10,184 nucleotides of DNA from NCBI GenBank assembly GCA_963513115.1, contig CAUPPN010000027.1, positions 1-10,184 of the forward strand, in the 5' to 3' direction. This document shows positions 1 to 6,870 of the stretch, piece after piece. Positions within the stretch are counted from its first letter, which is position 1. Each line of letters opens with the position of its first letter. Made by a program: the position numbers and the translations under genes. The notes beneath the pieces are model-generated. The model was not told the DNA's origin. It did no database searches and worked only from the letters and a program-made list of their open reading frames with translations. The DNA is from JABCPO02 sp963513115. GTDB taxonomy: Bacteria > Bacillota > Clostridia > TANB77 > CAG-508.

Positions 1-665
1 AAATAGAGCTAAGAGTCTTATCTGCAATGTCTAAAGACGAAACAATGATTAATGCATTTAAAGAAGGAATGGATATTCACAGAGCTACAGCTGCAACAGT
101 TTTAAATAAAGATTATGATGAAGTAACAAAAAAAGAAAGAAGTAGCGCAAAAGCAGTAAACTTTGGTATAATATATGGTATAAGTGATTATGGATTATCA
201 GAAAACTTAGGAATACCAGTTAAAGAAGCGAAGGAATATATTGAAAAATATTTAGAAAAATATTCTAATATTTCAGAATATATGGAAAATATTGTAGAAT
301 CAGCAAAAGAAAAGGGCTATGTAGAAACATTATATAATAGGAGAAGATATACACCAGGTATTGATTCTAAAAATTATTTGGTAAGAGAATCAGCAAAAAG
401 AATTGCAATGAATGCTCCGATACAAGGAACAGCAGCAGATATAATGAAAATTGCAATGGTTAATGTATATAATCGTTTTAAAAAAGAAAATATAAAAAGT
501 AATTTAGTTTTACAAGTACATGACGAGCTAATTATTGATACTTTGAAAGAAGAGAAAGAAATAGTTTTTAATATACTAAAAGAAGAAATGGAAAATGCAG
601 CGCATATTGGTGTTAAGCTAATAGCAGATATTAACGAAGGAAAAAATTGGAATGAATCTAAATAA
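1..665 (+). CDS. polA: DNA polymerase I, C-terminal polymerase part (5' end outside window)
   Basis: Family A DNA polymerase, which fills gaps in repair and Okazaki-fragment processing. Only about 220 C-terminal residues are visible. The frame is open from base 3 and already reads IELRVLSAMS, the end of polymerase motif A, so the gene starts upstream of the window and the ATG at 27 is internal. Motif B (O helix) lies at 138-179 with the expected Arg (138-140), Lys (150-152), Phe (162-164) and Tyr (174-176); Phe at this place is the usual residue discriminating against dideoxynucleotides. A typical NAPIQGTAADI stretch follows at about 412-445. Motif C, QVHDE, is at 513-527 with the catalytic Asp at 522-524. 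The gene ends normally, with no sign of decay. The next gene starts about 10 bases after the stop, so the two are probably cotranscribed. Whether the 5'-nuclease and 3'-5' exonuclease domains exist or are active cannot be seen here. Confidence 0.97.
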   Translation, partial: IELRVLSAMSKDETMINAFKEGMDIHRATAATVLNKDYDEVTKKERSSAKAVNFGIIYGISDYGLSENLGIPVKEAKEYIEKYLEKYSNISEYMENIVESAKEKGYVETLYNRRRYTPGIDSKNYLVRESAKRIAMNAPIQGTAADIMKIAMVNVYNRFKKENIKSNLVLQVHDELIIDTLKEEKEIVFNILKEEMENAAHIGVKLIADINEGKNWNESK

Positions 666-675
666 AGAGGAATTT

Positions 676-1266
676 ATGGAAGAAAATAAAAATATAATAA
701 ATAGAAGAAATAATAGAAAAAATATAAACAAAACCAAAATAAAAACTAAAAATATAATGATATTATTAGGAATAATATTATTTATAATAATATGCATAAT
801 ATTAATACCTAAGAAGAAAAATGAAAGTAAAAATGAAAAAGAAAGCAAAGATACAATTGAAAATTTTTTAGAGGAAATAAAAAAAGATGAGGGAATTGCA
901 ATTGCAAAATATGGACAAACAGATTTAGAAAAAGAAATTAATAAGGCAAAATATAAGTATATGACATACAAAGTTGAAGAGGTTAAAAAGCAAGGGAATA
1001 AACCATTAAGATATGATGTAGTAGTTAAAATATCTAATGTTGATGTAAATGCTGCAATAAATGAAACTGAAGATGAAATGAAAGCAGTACAAGATAAAAA
1101 TGAATACACAAAAAAATATATAAAAATATTTAATAAAAAACTAAGTGAAAAGAAGAAAGATAAAAAAGAAGAAACTATAAGATTTAACTTAATATATGAT
1201 GATATGGCTAAAAAGTATGTTGTAAACAACGCTGAAACAATGAAATATTTAAGAAAAATTAATTAA
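676..1266 (+). CDS. Small single-pass membrane protein of unknown function
   Basis: I do not recognise this protein. From ATG 676 it has 196 residues: a short Lys/Arg/Asn-rich cytoplasmic tail, one hydrophobic segment at about residues 26-45 (Ile/Leu-rich, followed by PKKK), then about 150 charged, Lys/Glu-rich residues. Positive charge before the segment suggests the C-terminal part faces outside, though the KKK after it weakens this. The exported part alternates helix-like stretches with strand-like ones (YDVVVKISNVDV, IRFNLIYDD, KKYVVNN). This order resembles small NTF2-like or DUF4878/DUF5105-type extracytoplasmic domains, but that is only an impression. There is no lipobox cysteine. ATG 676 has AGAGG at 666-670, 5 bases upstream. 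An in-frame ATG at 652 overlapping polA also has a weaker AAGGA at 637-641, so eight more residues are possible. It is probably cotranscribed with polA, where a gene such as coaE is often found in Firmicutes. Confidence 0.8.
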   Translation: MEENKNIINRRNNRKNINKTKIKTKNIMILLGIILFIIICIILIPKKKNESKNEKESKDTIENFLEEIKKDEGIAIAKYGQTDLEKEINKAKYKYMTYKVEEVKKQGNKPLRYDVVVKISNVDVNAAINETEDEMKAVQDKNEYTKKYIKIFNKKLSEKKKDKKEETIRFNLIYDDMAKKYVVNNAETMKYLRKIN

Positions 1267-1368
1267 AAAAATAAATAATAAAATTAAATAGAAATTAATT
1301 TTAATTATATTTTTAAAAAATAAATTATTAAAAATGAGGCATTAATAAAATAAAAAAATAAATATAAA

Positions 1369-1394
1369 AAAAGCACCTATCCCTAGGTGCTTTT
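1369..1394 (-). terminator. Rho-independent terminator of the aldolase gene, possibly bidirectional
   Basis: A perfect 11-bp stem (AAAAGCACCTA, 1369-1379, with 1384-1394) closes a 4-base loop. Read on the minus strand it lies 15 bases after the aldolase stop and is followed by an uninterrupted T tract (complement of the A run 1366-1372), which is the classic form. On the plus strand the T run is only four bases and belongs to the stem, so it may also stop polA-operon transcripts, less efficiently. Confidence 0.9.
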
Positions 1395-1408
1395 ACTATT
1401 CTGCTTAA

Positions 1409-2293
1409 TTATTTGATAGATGCATCATAAATTGATTGTATATTACTATTTAAAGTTTTATCAAATTCTTCATCTGATTGCAAAGCTGATACACCTTCAA
1501 CTAATGCTCTAGAAAAAGATGCTATTAATCCGTGATTTTCACTTAATTTTTCATTTGCAATATTTATTGTATAACCTCCAGAAAGTGCAACTACTCTTAA
1601 TACATTTTTATGTGCTATAAGATCTGAATATCTATTATTTGTAGTAGGTATTGTAAGTTTAAGCATAACAATCTCATCTTCTCTTAATTGATTTAATTCT
1701 TCTAAAATATATTGTTTAAGAAATTCTTCTGCATGATCTTTTTCTTTTAAATTAATATCTACTTCTGGTTCTACTATTGGAATTAAATTATGTGAAAGTA
1801 TCTTTTTAGCAAATTCAAATTGTTGTTTTACAACTTTTTTAATACTTTCTTCATTATCTGTATATATTACAGATCTCATTTTTGTACCAAAAATATTTCT
1901 TTCATTTGCTAGTTTCAATATTTCATCAAAATCTTTTATATCCTTCATAAGAGCTACGCCATTTTCAATTTCAGCAAGTCCACTGTCTACTTTTAAAAAT
2001 GGTACAACATGTTTTTGGTTCCATAAATAATCTGCAGTATATTCTCCATCTATTTTGCTATTAATTGTTTGTTTAAATAGTATTGCACCAATTATTCTAT
2101 CGTCAAATGCTTTTGATTTAATAATTCTTGTTCTCATCTTATGCACTAAATCAAACATTTCTTCTTCATTATTATATTCATTTTCATTCACACCATATGC
2201 TTTTAAAGCTTTTGGTGTACTTCCACCGCTTTGATCTAAAGCTGCGATGAAACCATTATTATTTCTAATAATTTCAAATTGTTCGTTATTCAT
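1409..2293 (-). CDS. fda: Fructose-bisphosphate aldolase, class I
   Basis: Cytoplasmic glycolytic and gluconeogenic enzyme that reversibly cleaves fructose-1,6-bisphosphate into dihydroxyacetone phosphate and glyceraldehyde-3-phosphate through a Schiff-base lysine, without metal. The 294 residues match the short bacterial class I type known from Staphylococcus (about 296). Visible landmarks are FIAALDQSGGS (15-25), PFLKVDSG (98-105), the MRSVI strand (139-143), PIVEPEV (172-178, with active-site Glu175), the Schiff-base lysine in MLKLTIPT (Lys212, the same number as in the Staphylococcus enzyme), and the phosphate-binding ALSGGY (236-241). The start is well set: AAGGAG (2301-2306, minus strand) lies 7 bases before ATG 2293. 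It stands alone between its own promoter and a strong terminator and is not linked to other glycolytic genes here. A palindrome in its leader suggests regulation. Many Firmicutes use a class II FbaA instead or in addition; this window cannot show whether this genome has one. Confidence 0.96.
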   Translation of the reverse strand: MNNEQFEIIRNNNGFIAALDQSGGSTPKALKAYGVNENEYNNEEEMFDLVHKMRTRIIKSKAFDDRIIGAILFKQTINSKIDGEYTADYLWNQKHVVPFLKVDSGLAEIENGVALMKDIKDFDEILKLANERNIFGTKMRSVIYTDNEESIKKVVKQQFEFAKKILSHNLIPIVEPEVDINLKEKDHAEEFLKQYILEELNQLREDEIVMLKLTIPTTNNRYSDLIAHKNVLRVVALSGGYTINIANEKLSENHGLIASFSRALVEGVSALQSDEEFDKTLNSNIQSIYDASIK

Positions 2294-2324
2294 ATTATTT
2301 CTCCTTATTTTTAGTTATTTAAAA

Positions 2325-2346
2325 AATTAATTGACTTCAATTAATT
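2325..2346. promoter_or_regulatory. 22-bp perfect palindrome, candidate operator of the aldolase gene
   Basis: AATTAATTGA (2325-2334), a CT centre, then TCAATTAATT (2337-2346): ten-base arms with no mismatch. On the minus strand it lies between the likely -10 box (2360-2365) and the ribosome binding site (2301-2306). That puts it around +7 to +28 of the aldolase transcript, a normal place for a repressor operator. It is A/T-only except at one G/C pair per arm and the centre, so chance is less unlikely than the arm length suggests in this AT-rich DNA. No known regulator can be named from the sequence. It could also form a weak hairpin in the leader RNA. Confidence 0.45.
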
Positions 2347-2359
2347 ATGATTAATTTAG

Positions 2360-2365
2360 ATTATA
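2360..2365 (-). promoter_or_regulatory. -10 box of the aldolase promoter
   Basis: A consensus TATAAT on the minus strand, about 65 bases upstream of the aldolase start codon. The region 17-18 bases further upstream (around 2383-2389) gives only a weak -35 such as TTATTT, so the call rests on the -10 box and its position. It faces away from the promoter at 2436-2464. Confidence 0.5.
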
Positions 2366-2435
2366 CAATAATCATATATTATTAAATAAGAAAAAGAAAG
2401 ATAAAAAACAAATAGTAAGTTATATAATAATATAC

Positions 2436-2464
2436 TTGAAAAGATTAAAAGATGTTGATATAAT
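2436..2464 (+). promoter_or_regulatory. Sigma-A type promoter of the 6S-like RNA
   Basis: TTGAAA (2436-2441), a spacer of exactly 17 bases, and a perfect TATAAT (2459-2464) form a near-consensus vegetative promoter. Transcription should start near 2471, some 18 bases before the closing stem of the RNA at 2489. A second, weaker candidate, TTGATA (2455-2460), 18-20 bases and GATAAT (2480-2485), would start very close to the stem itself. Confidence 0.75.
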
Positions 2465-2488
2465 TTATTTAATATAGAAGATAATTAT

Positions 2489-2671
2489 TCCCTGCAGGGT
2501 ACGAATTGTGTAATTTTTAGAACCTACAAGTTTCTAAAAGGGAGAGATACTTCTTGGTATTGCGTGTATAATTTCTTTTAGATCTTATCCCATAACTACT
2601 GAGAGACTCACCCACCTGTAATATCAGGTCCATAAAATACACCCAAGAAACGGCCATTGCAGGGATTTTTT
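2489..2671 (+). ncRNA. ssrS: Structured noncoding RNA, probable 6S RNA
   Basis: 6S RNA mimics an open promoter and sequesters sigma-A RNA polymerase. Here the ends pair: 2489-2496 (TCCCTGCA) with 2658-2665 (TGCAGGGA), 8 bp unbroken. With small bulges this extends through 2497-2503 and 2651-2657 (GGGTACG opposite CGGCCAT). A second stem, 2508-2517 with 2634-2642 (GTGTAATTTT opposite AAAATACAC), lies further in. Then comes a large open region whose 3' side carries a small hairpin (ACCTG 2614-2618, CAGGT 2625-2629), as the 3' side of the E. coli 6S bubble does. The apical arm is 2540-2548 with 2582-2591 (GGGA.AGAT opposite ATCT..TCCC). Length (about 177 nt), the G/C-rich closing stem, CGGC near the 3' end, T6 directly after the stem and a near-consensus promoter all fit 6S. 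No open reading frame or riboswitch core is seen. The assignment is by shape and a few conserved bases; a covariance-model search would decide. Confidence 0.7.
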
Positions 2672-2714
2672 ATGCCTTTTTTTAGACTTTTTATACTTAA
2701 AATTTTAATGAAAA

Positions 2715-2723
2715 TGTGATAAT
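2715..2723 (+). promoter_or_regulatory. Extended -10 promoter of truA
   Basis: TGT directly followed by GATAAT makes an extended -10 element, 24 bases before the truA start codon. The -35 region is poor (for example TTAAAA at 2697-2702), as is usual for extended -10 promoters. It would let truA be transcribed separately from the RNA upstream. Confidence 0.5.
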
Positions 2724-2747
2724 ATATGAATAGTAGAGGAAAAAATT

Positions 2748-3509
2748 ATGAGAAATATTAAACTGGAAATATCATATGATGGAACTAAATATTATGGCTG
2801 GCAAAAGCAGAAAGATAAAAAAACAGTACAAGAAACTATAGAAAAGGCTATTTATGAAATTACAGGAAAAGAAATTAAATTAATTGGATCTGGTAGAACA
2901 GATAGAGGAGTATCCGCAATTTCACAAGTGGCTAATTTTTTAGATGAATCAAAATTTGATATACAAAAATATGAAAAGGCAATTAACTCAAGATTAAAAA
3001 GAGAATATATAACTATAAATAATGTAGAAGAGGTAGATATAGATTTTAATGCAAGATTTAATGCAAAACAAAAAACGTATATTTACATAATTAATAACCA
3101 AAAGCAAAGAGGAACAATTACTAGAGAGCACGAATATTACTATCCATATAGTTTAGATGTAGTTGCTATGAATGAAGCTATACAAGAAATAGTAGGTGAA
3201 CATAACTTTAAATGTTTTGAGGCAGCAGGTTCAAAAAGAGATAGTACTATAAGGACAATATATGATGCTAAAGTATACGAAGAAAAGATAAATAACATAA
3301 TGGGTAATTCAGAAAGAATTATAATATCTGTTACAGGCAATGGTTTCCTATATAATATGATGAGAATCATTGCAGGAACAATGCTTGAAGTAGGAAGAGG
3401 AAATATCAAAGTAGAAGATATTAAAACAATTATTGGAAAAGAAGATAGAAAAAATGCAGGTAAAACATTACCACCAGAAGGATTAATATTAAAGGAAGTT
3501 AAGTATTAG
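2748..3509 (+). CDS. truA: tRNA pseudouridine(38-40) synthase TruA
   Basis: Converts uridines 38-40 in the anticodon arm of many tRNAs to pseudouridine; cytoplasmic, normally a homodimer. The 253 residues equal the usual family length. Motifs in order: SYDGTKYYGWQKQ (9-21, N-terminal strand and GWQ), the catalytic loop GSGRTDRGVSA (47-57) with the nucleophile Asp52, ARFNAKQKTYIYII (101-114, with the conserved Tyr in KTYIY), GNGFLYNMMRIIAGTMLEVGRG (about 197-218) and the closing PPEGLIL near residue 243. The loop differs from the common TDAGVHA: Ala is Arg and His is Ser, a form that also occurs in eukaryotic Pus1-type enzymes, so it should not impair catalysis. The start is supported by AGAGGA (2735-2740) 7 bases upstream. 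In many Firmicutes truA follows the ecf transporter genes and precedes rplM-rpsI; here it sits between the 6S-like RNA and dnaE, so that arrangement is lost. Confidence 0.97.
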   Translation: MRNIKLEISYDGTKYYGWQKQKDKKTVQETIEKAIYEITGKEIKLIGSGRTDRGVSAISQVANFLDESKFDIQKYEKAINSRLKREYITINNVEEVDIDFNARFNAKQKTYIYIINNQKQRGTITREHEYYYPYSLDVVAMNEAIQEIVGEHNFKCFEAAGSKRDSTIRTIYDAKVYEEKINNIMGNSERIIISVTGNGFLYNMMRIIAGTMLEVGRGNIKVEDIKTIIGKEDRKNAGKTLPPEGLILKEVKY

Positions 3510-3528
3510 ATATTTGAAAATATATAAT
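3499..3528 (+). promoter_or_regulatory. Possible dnaE promoter overlapping the end of truA
   Basis: A perfect TATAAT (3523-3528) lies 55 bases before dnaE, with a weak -35 (TTAAGT, 3499-3504) 18 bases upstream inside the last truA codons. TTGAAA (3514-3519) with GATAAT (3535-3540) is a second option but its 15-base spacer is short. In such AT-rich DNA both could be chance. There is no terminator between truA and dnaE, so readthrough is also expected. Confidence 0.3.
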
Positions 3529-3583
3529 AGAATAGATAATAATTAAAAATAATAAGTGATTAATAAGTAATTAAGGGGATAAT

Positions 3584-6500
3584 ATGGGAGATTTTGTACA
3601 TTTACACTTACATAGTGAGTTTAGTCTTTTAGACGGTGTTAATAGAATAAATGAAATACCTAAAAATGTTAAAGCAAAAGGTATGGATGCAGTAGCAATA
3701 ACAGATCATGGGAATATGTTTGGCGCTGTTAACTTCTATAATGCCTGTATAAAAGAAGGTGTAAAGCCAATAATAGGTGCAGAGGTATATCTATCTCCCA
3801 GAGATATGCATTCAAAAGAATATGGCATAGATACAACAAGATACCATTTAATATTACTTGTAAAAAATGAAATAGGATACAGGAATTTAACTCATTTAGT
3901 AACAGCTTCTAATCTAGAAGGAATGTATTACAAACCTAGAATAGATAAAAAAATATTAGAAGAATATAGCGAAGGATTAATATGCCTATCTGCATGTATG
4001 GCAGGTGAAGTACCACAATTAGTATTAGAAGATGAAACAAAAGCAAGACAAGCTGCTATGTGGTACAAGAAGGTGTTTGGCGATGATTACTATATAGAAA
4101 TACAATCAAATGGACTTGCAAATCAAAAACTTGTTAATCAAAAATTAATTAAACTTGCAAGAGAACTTGAAATTGAATTAGTTGCAACAAATGATTGCCA
4201 TTATGCAGAAAGAGAAAATGTAGTAGATCAAGAAATAGTAATATGTATACAGACTGGAAAGAAGTTATCTGATGAAGATAGAATGACTATTGGTACAGAT
4301 GAACTATATATTAAAAGCCCTGAAGAAATGAAAGAAGAATTTAAAAACTTTCCTGATGCAATAGCAAACACTGTTAAAATTGCAGAAAAGTGTAACTTTA
4401 ATTTTGAGTTTGGACATACAATACTTCCTAATTATAATACACCAAATGGTGAAGATCATGCAGAATATCTAAAGAAGTTATGTAAAGAAGGACTTAAAAA
4501 AAGATATGATAATATAACAGATGAGAGAAGGAAAAGAGCGGAATATGAGTTATCTGTCATAATACAAATGGGGTATGTAGACTACTATTTAATAGTTGCA
4601 GATTATGTAAATTATGCTAAAAGCAAAAATATACCAGTAGGCCCAGGAAGAGGATCAGGAGCAGGATCATTACTTGCATATGCAATAGGAATAACAGAAG
4701 TTGACCCAATTAAATATGACTTACTATTTGAAAGATTCTTAAATCCCGAAAGAGTAAGCATGCCAGATTTTGATATTGATTTTTGTAATGAAAGAAGAGA
4801 TGAAGTATTACGATATGTTGAAGAAAAATATGGTAAAGACCATGTTTCACAAATAATTACATTTGGAACAATGGCAGCTAGAATGGCTATAAGAGATGTA
4901 GGAAGAGTACTAGATATTAGATTTGATAAGGTAGATAAGATTGCAAAATTGATACCTTCAGGGCCAAATATTACTATAGATTATGCATTAGAAACAAGCA
5001 AAGAATTATTAGATGAATATGAAAATGATGAAGATGTTAAAACATTAATAGATCATGCTAAAAGGTTAGAAGGAATGCCAAGAAACTTATCTACGCATGC
5101 ATGTGGAGTTGTAATTACAAAAGAACCAGTAGAAACATATGTACCACTTGCAAGTAATGATAATAATGTTATTACACAATACACAATGGATATACTTGAA
5201 AGATTAGGTCTTCTTAAAATGGACTTTTTAGGATTAAGAACATTATCTGCAATAGATGAATGTGAAAAGATGGTTAAAAAAACAAGAGGAATTATAGTAA
5301 AATATGATGAAGACTATAATGATCCTAAAGTATTTGAACTATGGAAAAATGCAGATACATTGGGAGTATTTCAATTTGAATCAGATGGAATGATTAGATT
5401 TATGAAAGAACTTTCACCAGATAGTTTAGAAGATATTATAGCAGGTGTATCACTATATAGGCCGGGGCCAATGGACCAAATACCAAGATATATTGAAGGA
5501 AAGAAAAATAGGGAAAGTATAAAATATATAGATAAAAAGTTAGAACCGATACTTGATGTAACATATGGTTGCATGGTATATCAGGAACAGGTTATGCAAA
5601 TAACTAGAGAACTTGCAGGTTACTCATATGGAAGAGCAGATATTGTAAGAAGAGCAATGGGTAAAAAGAAAACAGATGTTATGGAAAAGGAAAGAGAAAT
5701 TTTCATAAATGGGTTAGAAGAAGATGGAAAAGTAATTATACCAGGCTGTGTAAGAAATGGTATAAGTAGAGAAGTAGCAAATGAGATATTTGATGAAATG
5801 TATGAATTTGCTAAATATGCATTCAACAAATCACACGCTGCAGCGTATTCAATACTTTCATATAAGACAGCATATTTAAAAACATACTATAAAGAAGAAC
5901 TATATGCTGCAACTATGAATAGTTATTTAGGTAATTTAACTAAGATAGCAACATATATAACTGATGCGAAAAGGCATGGAATTACCATACTTCCACCAAA
6001 TATCAACGAAAGTTTTGTAAAATTTACTGCATTACCTAAAGATCATGTAATTAGATTTGGTATCGGAAGCATAAAGACAGTAGGTGAAGTAGCTTCTAAA
6101 ATTGTAATAGAAGAAAGAAAGAAAAATGGTAATTATATAGACTTTAGAGATTTTGTAGAAAGAACAAATAAGATGGGTGTTAACAAAAAAGCGATTGAAT
6201 CATTAATAAAAGTTGGAGCATTTGATTGTTTTAAAGAAAATAGGGGAACACTTTTAAAGTCATATGAAGATATAATAGATTCAGTAAATAATGTAACTAC
6301 AGGATTTAGTGGGCAAACTTCTATGTTTGATATGATAGAAGATGCAAAAGATGTTACATATACAGTAGTAGAAGATATTTCTAATAATGAAAAGTTAAAA
6401 TATGAAAAAGAATTGCTTGGAATGTATGTATCAGGTCATCCACTAGAAAAAGTATATAAGTACATAGAAAAGAAAATTAATTTCAATAGCGATATGTTAG

Positions 6501-6793
6501 GCAAGTTACATATGAAAAACAATGCAACTATGGTAACAGCTGGAATGATAAGCGATGTTACAAGAAAAACTACTAAAAAAGGTAATCTTATGGTATTTGT
6601 AATACTAGAAGATATATATGGTGAAATGGAGCTAATACTTTTTGAAAATCAATATATGAGATTTAAAGAATTACTAAAAGAAGATAATATAGTAGCAGTC
6701 AAATTAAGAATAGGTATTAAAAATGAAACTGATGTAACTTTGTATGCAGATAATATGACAAACATTAATTTTAATAAAAAGAATGAGGAATAA
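3584..6793 (+). CDS. dnaE: DNA polymerase III alpha subunit, DnaE type, short C terminus
   Basis: Family C replicative DNA polymerase, 1069 residues. The N-terminal PHP domain (about 1-280) keeps all nine expected metal ligands: His8, His10, Asp17, His42, Glu67, His88, Cys138, Asp204 and His206. A built-in 3'-5' exonuclease is therefore plausible. The polymerase core has GPGRGSGAGS (353-362) and the catalytic aspartates Asp397 and Asp399 in PDFDIDF, plus Asp547 in LLKMDFLG. A helix-hairpin-helix lies near 865-881. Gln911-Phe915 (QTSMF) matches the internal beta-clamp binding motif QxxMF. An OB fold (about 980-1060) ends the protein. E. coli DnaE has 1160 residues, with a tau-binding domain after the OB fold that is missing here. 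The stop is followed by a second stop and then a terminator, so this is not a visible frameshift. The start has AAGGGG (3573-3578) 5 bases before ATG. Whether the genome also encodes PolC cannot be told from this window. Confidence 0.97.
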   Translation: MGDFVHLHLHSEFSLLDGVNRINEIPKNVKAKGMDAVAITDHGNMFGAVNFYNACIKEGVKPIIGAEVYLSPRDMHSKEYGIDTTRYHLILLVKNEIGYRNLTHLVTASNLEGMYYKPRIDKKILEEYSEGLICLSACMAGEVPQLVLEDETKARQAAMWYKKVFGDDYYIEIQSNGLANQKLVNQKLIKLARELEIELVATNDCHYAERENVVDQEIVICIQTGKKLSDEDRMTIGTDELYIKSPEEMKEEFKNFPDAIANTVKIAEKCNFNFEFGHTILPNYNTPNGEDHAEYLKKLCKEGLKKRYDNITDERRKRAEYELSVIIQMGYVDYYLIVADYVNYAKSKNIPVGPGRGSGAGSLLAYAIGITEVDPIKYDLLFERFLNPERVSMPDFDIDFCNERRDEVLRYVEEKYGKDHVSQIITFGTMAARMAIRDVGRVLDIRFDKVDKIAKLIPSGPNITIDYALETSKELLDEYENDEDVKTLIDHAKRLEGMPRNLSTHACGVVITKEPVETYVPLASNDNNVITQYTMDILERLGLLKMDFLGLRTLSAIDECEKMVKKTRGIIVKYDEDYNDPKVFELWKNADTLGVFQFESDGMIRFMKELSPDSLEDIIAGVSLYRPGPMDQIPRYIEGKKNRESIKYIDKKLEPILDVTYGCMVYQEQVMQITRELAGYSYGRADIVRRAMGKKKTDVMEKEREIFINGLEEDGKVIIPGCVRNGISREVANEIFDEMYEFAKYAFNKSHAAAYSILSYKTAYLKTYYKEELYAATMNSYLGNLTKIATYITDAKRHGITILPPNINESFVKFTALPKDHVIRFGIGSIKTVGEVASKIVIEERKKNGNYIDFRDFVERTNKMGVNKKAIESLIKVGAFDCFKENRGTLLKSYEDIIDSVNNVTTGFSGQTSMFDMIEDAKDVTYTVVEDISNNEKLKYEKELLGMYVSGHPLEKVYKYIEKKINFNSDMLGKLHMKNNATMVTAGMISDVTRKTTKKGNLMVFVILEDIYGEMELILFENQYMRFKELLKEDNIVAVKLRIGIKNETDVTLYADNMTNINFNKKNEE

Positions 6794-6815
6794 TAGCAAA
6801 AATGCAATTATATGA

Positions 6816-6845
6816 AAAAGAGATCTTAATAATAAGATCTCTTTT
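6816..6845. terminator. Bidirectional terminator between dnaE and the ABC exporter genes
   Basis: A perfect 13-bp stem (6816-6828 with 6833-6845) and the 4-base loop ATAA. On the plus strand the stem ends in TTTT and continues as ATTTATTTATT; on the minus strand it is followed by five T. It lies 22 bases after the dnaE stop and 41 bases beyond the stop of the facing ABC gene, so it serves both convergent units. Confidence 0.9.
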
Positions 6846-6870
6846 ATTTATTTATTATATTATAATATAT

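Noticed and set aside
27..29. ATG at 27 as the start of the polA fragment
   Set aside because: The frame is open to base 3 and encodes IELRVLSA, the conserved end of motif A, so the ATG is internal.
652..675. ATG 652 as the start of the small membrane protein
   Set aside because: It overlaps polA and its AAGGA is weaker and 10 bases away; ATG 676 has AGAGG at 5 bases. Not excluded, only less favoured.
774..820. Lipoprotein signal in the small membrane protein
   Set aside because: The only cysteine in the hydrophobic segment follows Ile-Ile-Ile and has no lipobox (no Ala/Ser/Gly at -1), and it lies mid-segment.
618..1229. Long minus-strand open frame opposite the membrane protein
   Set aside because: It is the mirror of an AT-rich, Lys/Asn/Ile-rich gene and reads as low-complexity Phe/Ser/Leu with no ribosome binding site or family resemblance.
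1279..1303. Terminator after the small membrane protein
   Set aside because: A 9-bp inverted repeat (TAAAATTAA, TTAATTTTA) exists but has no G/C pair; in this AT-rich spacer such repeats are expected by chance. The hairpin at 1369-1394 is a better candidate.
2489..2671. T-box leader or metabolite riboswitch controlling truA
   Set aside because: There is no T-box core sequence and no known riboswitch core that I can recognise. The RNA closes on itself with a T tract, and truA has its own extended -10 promoter downstream.
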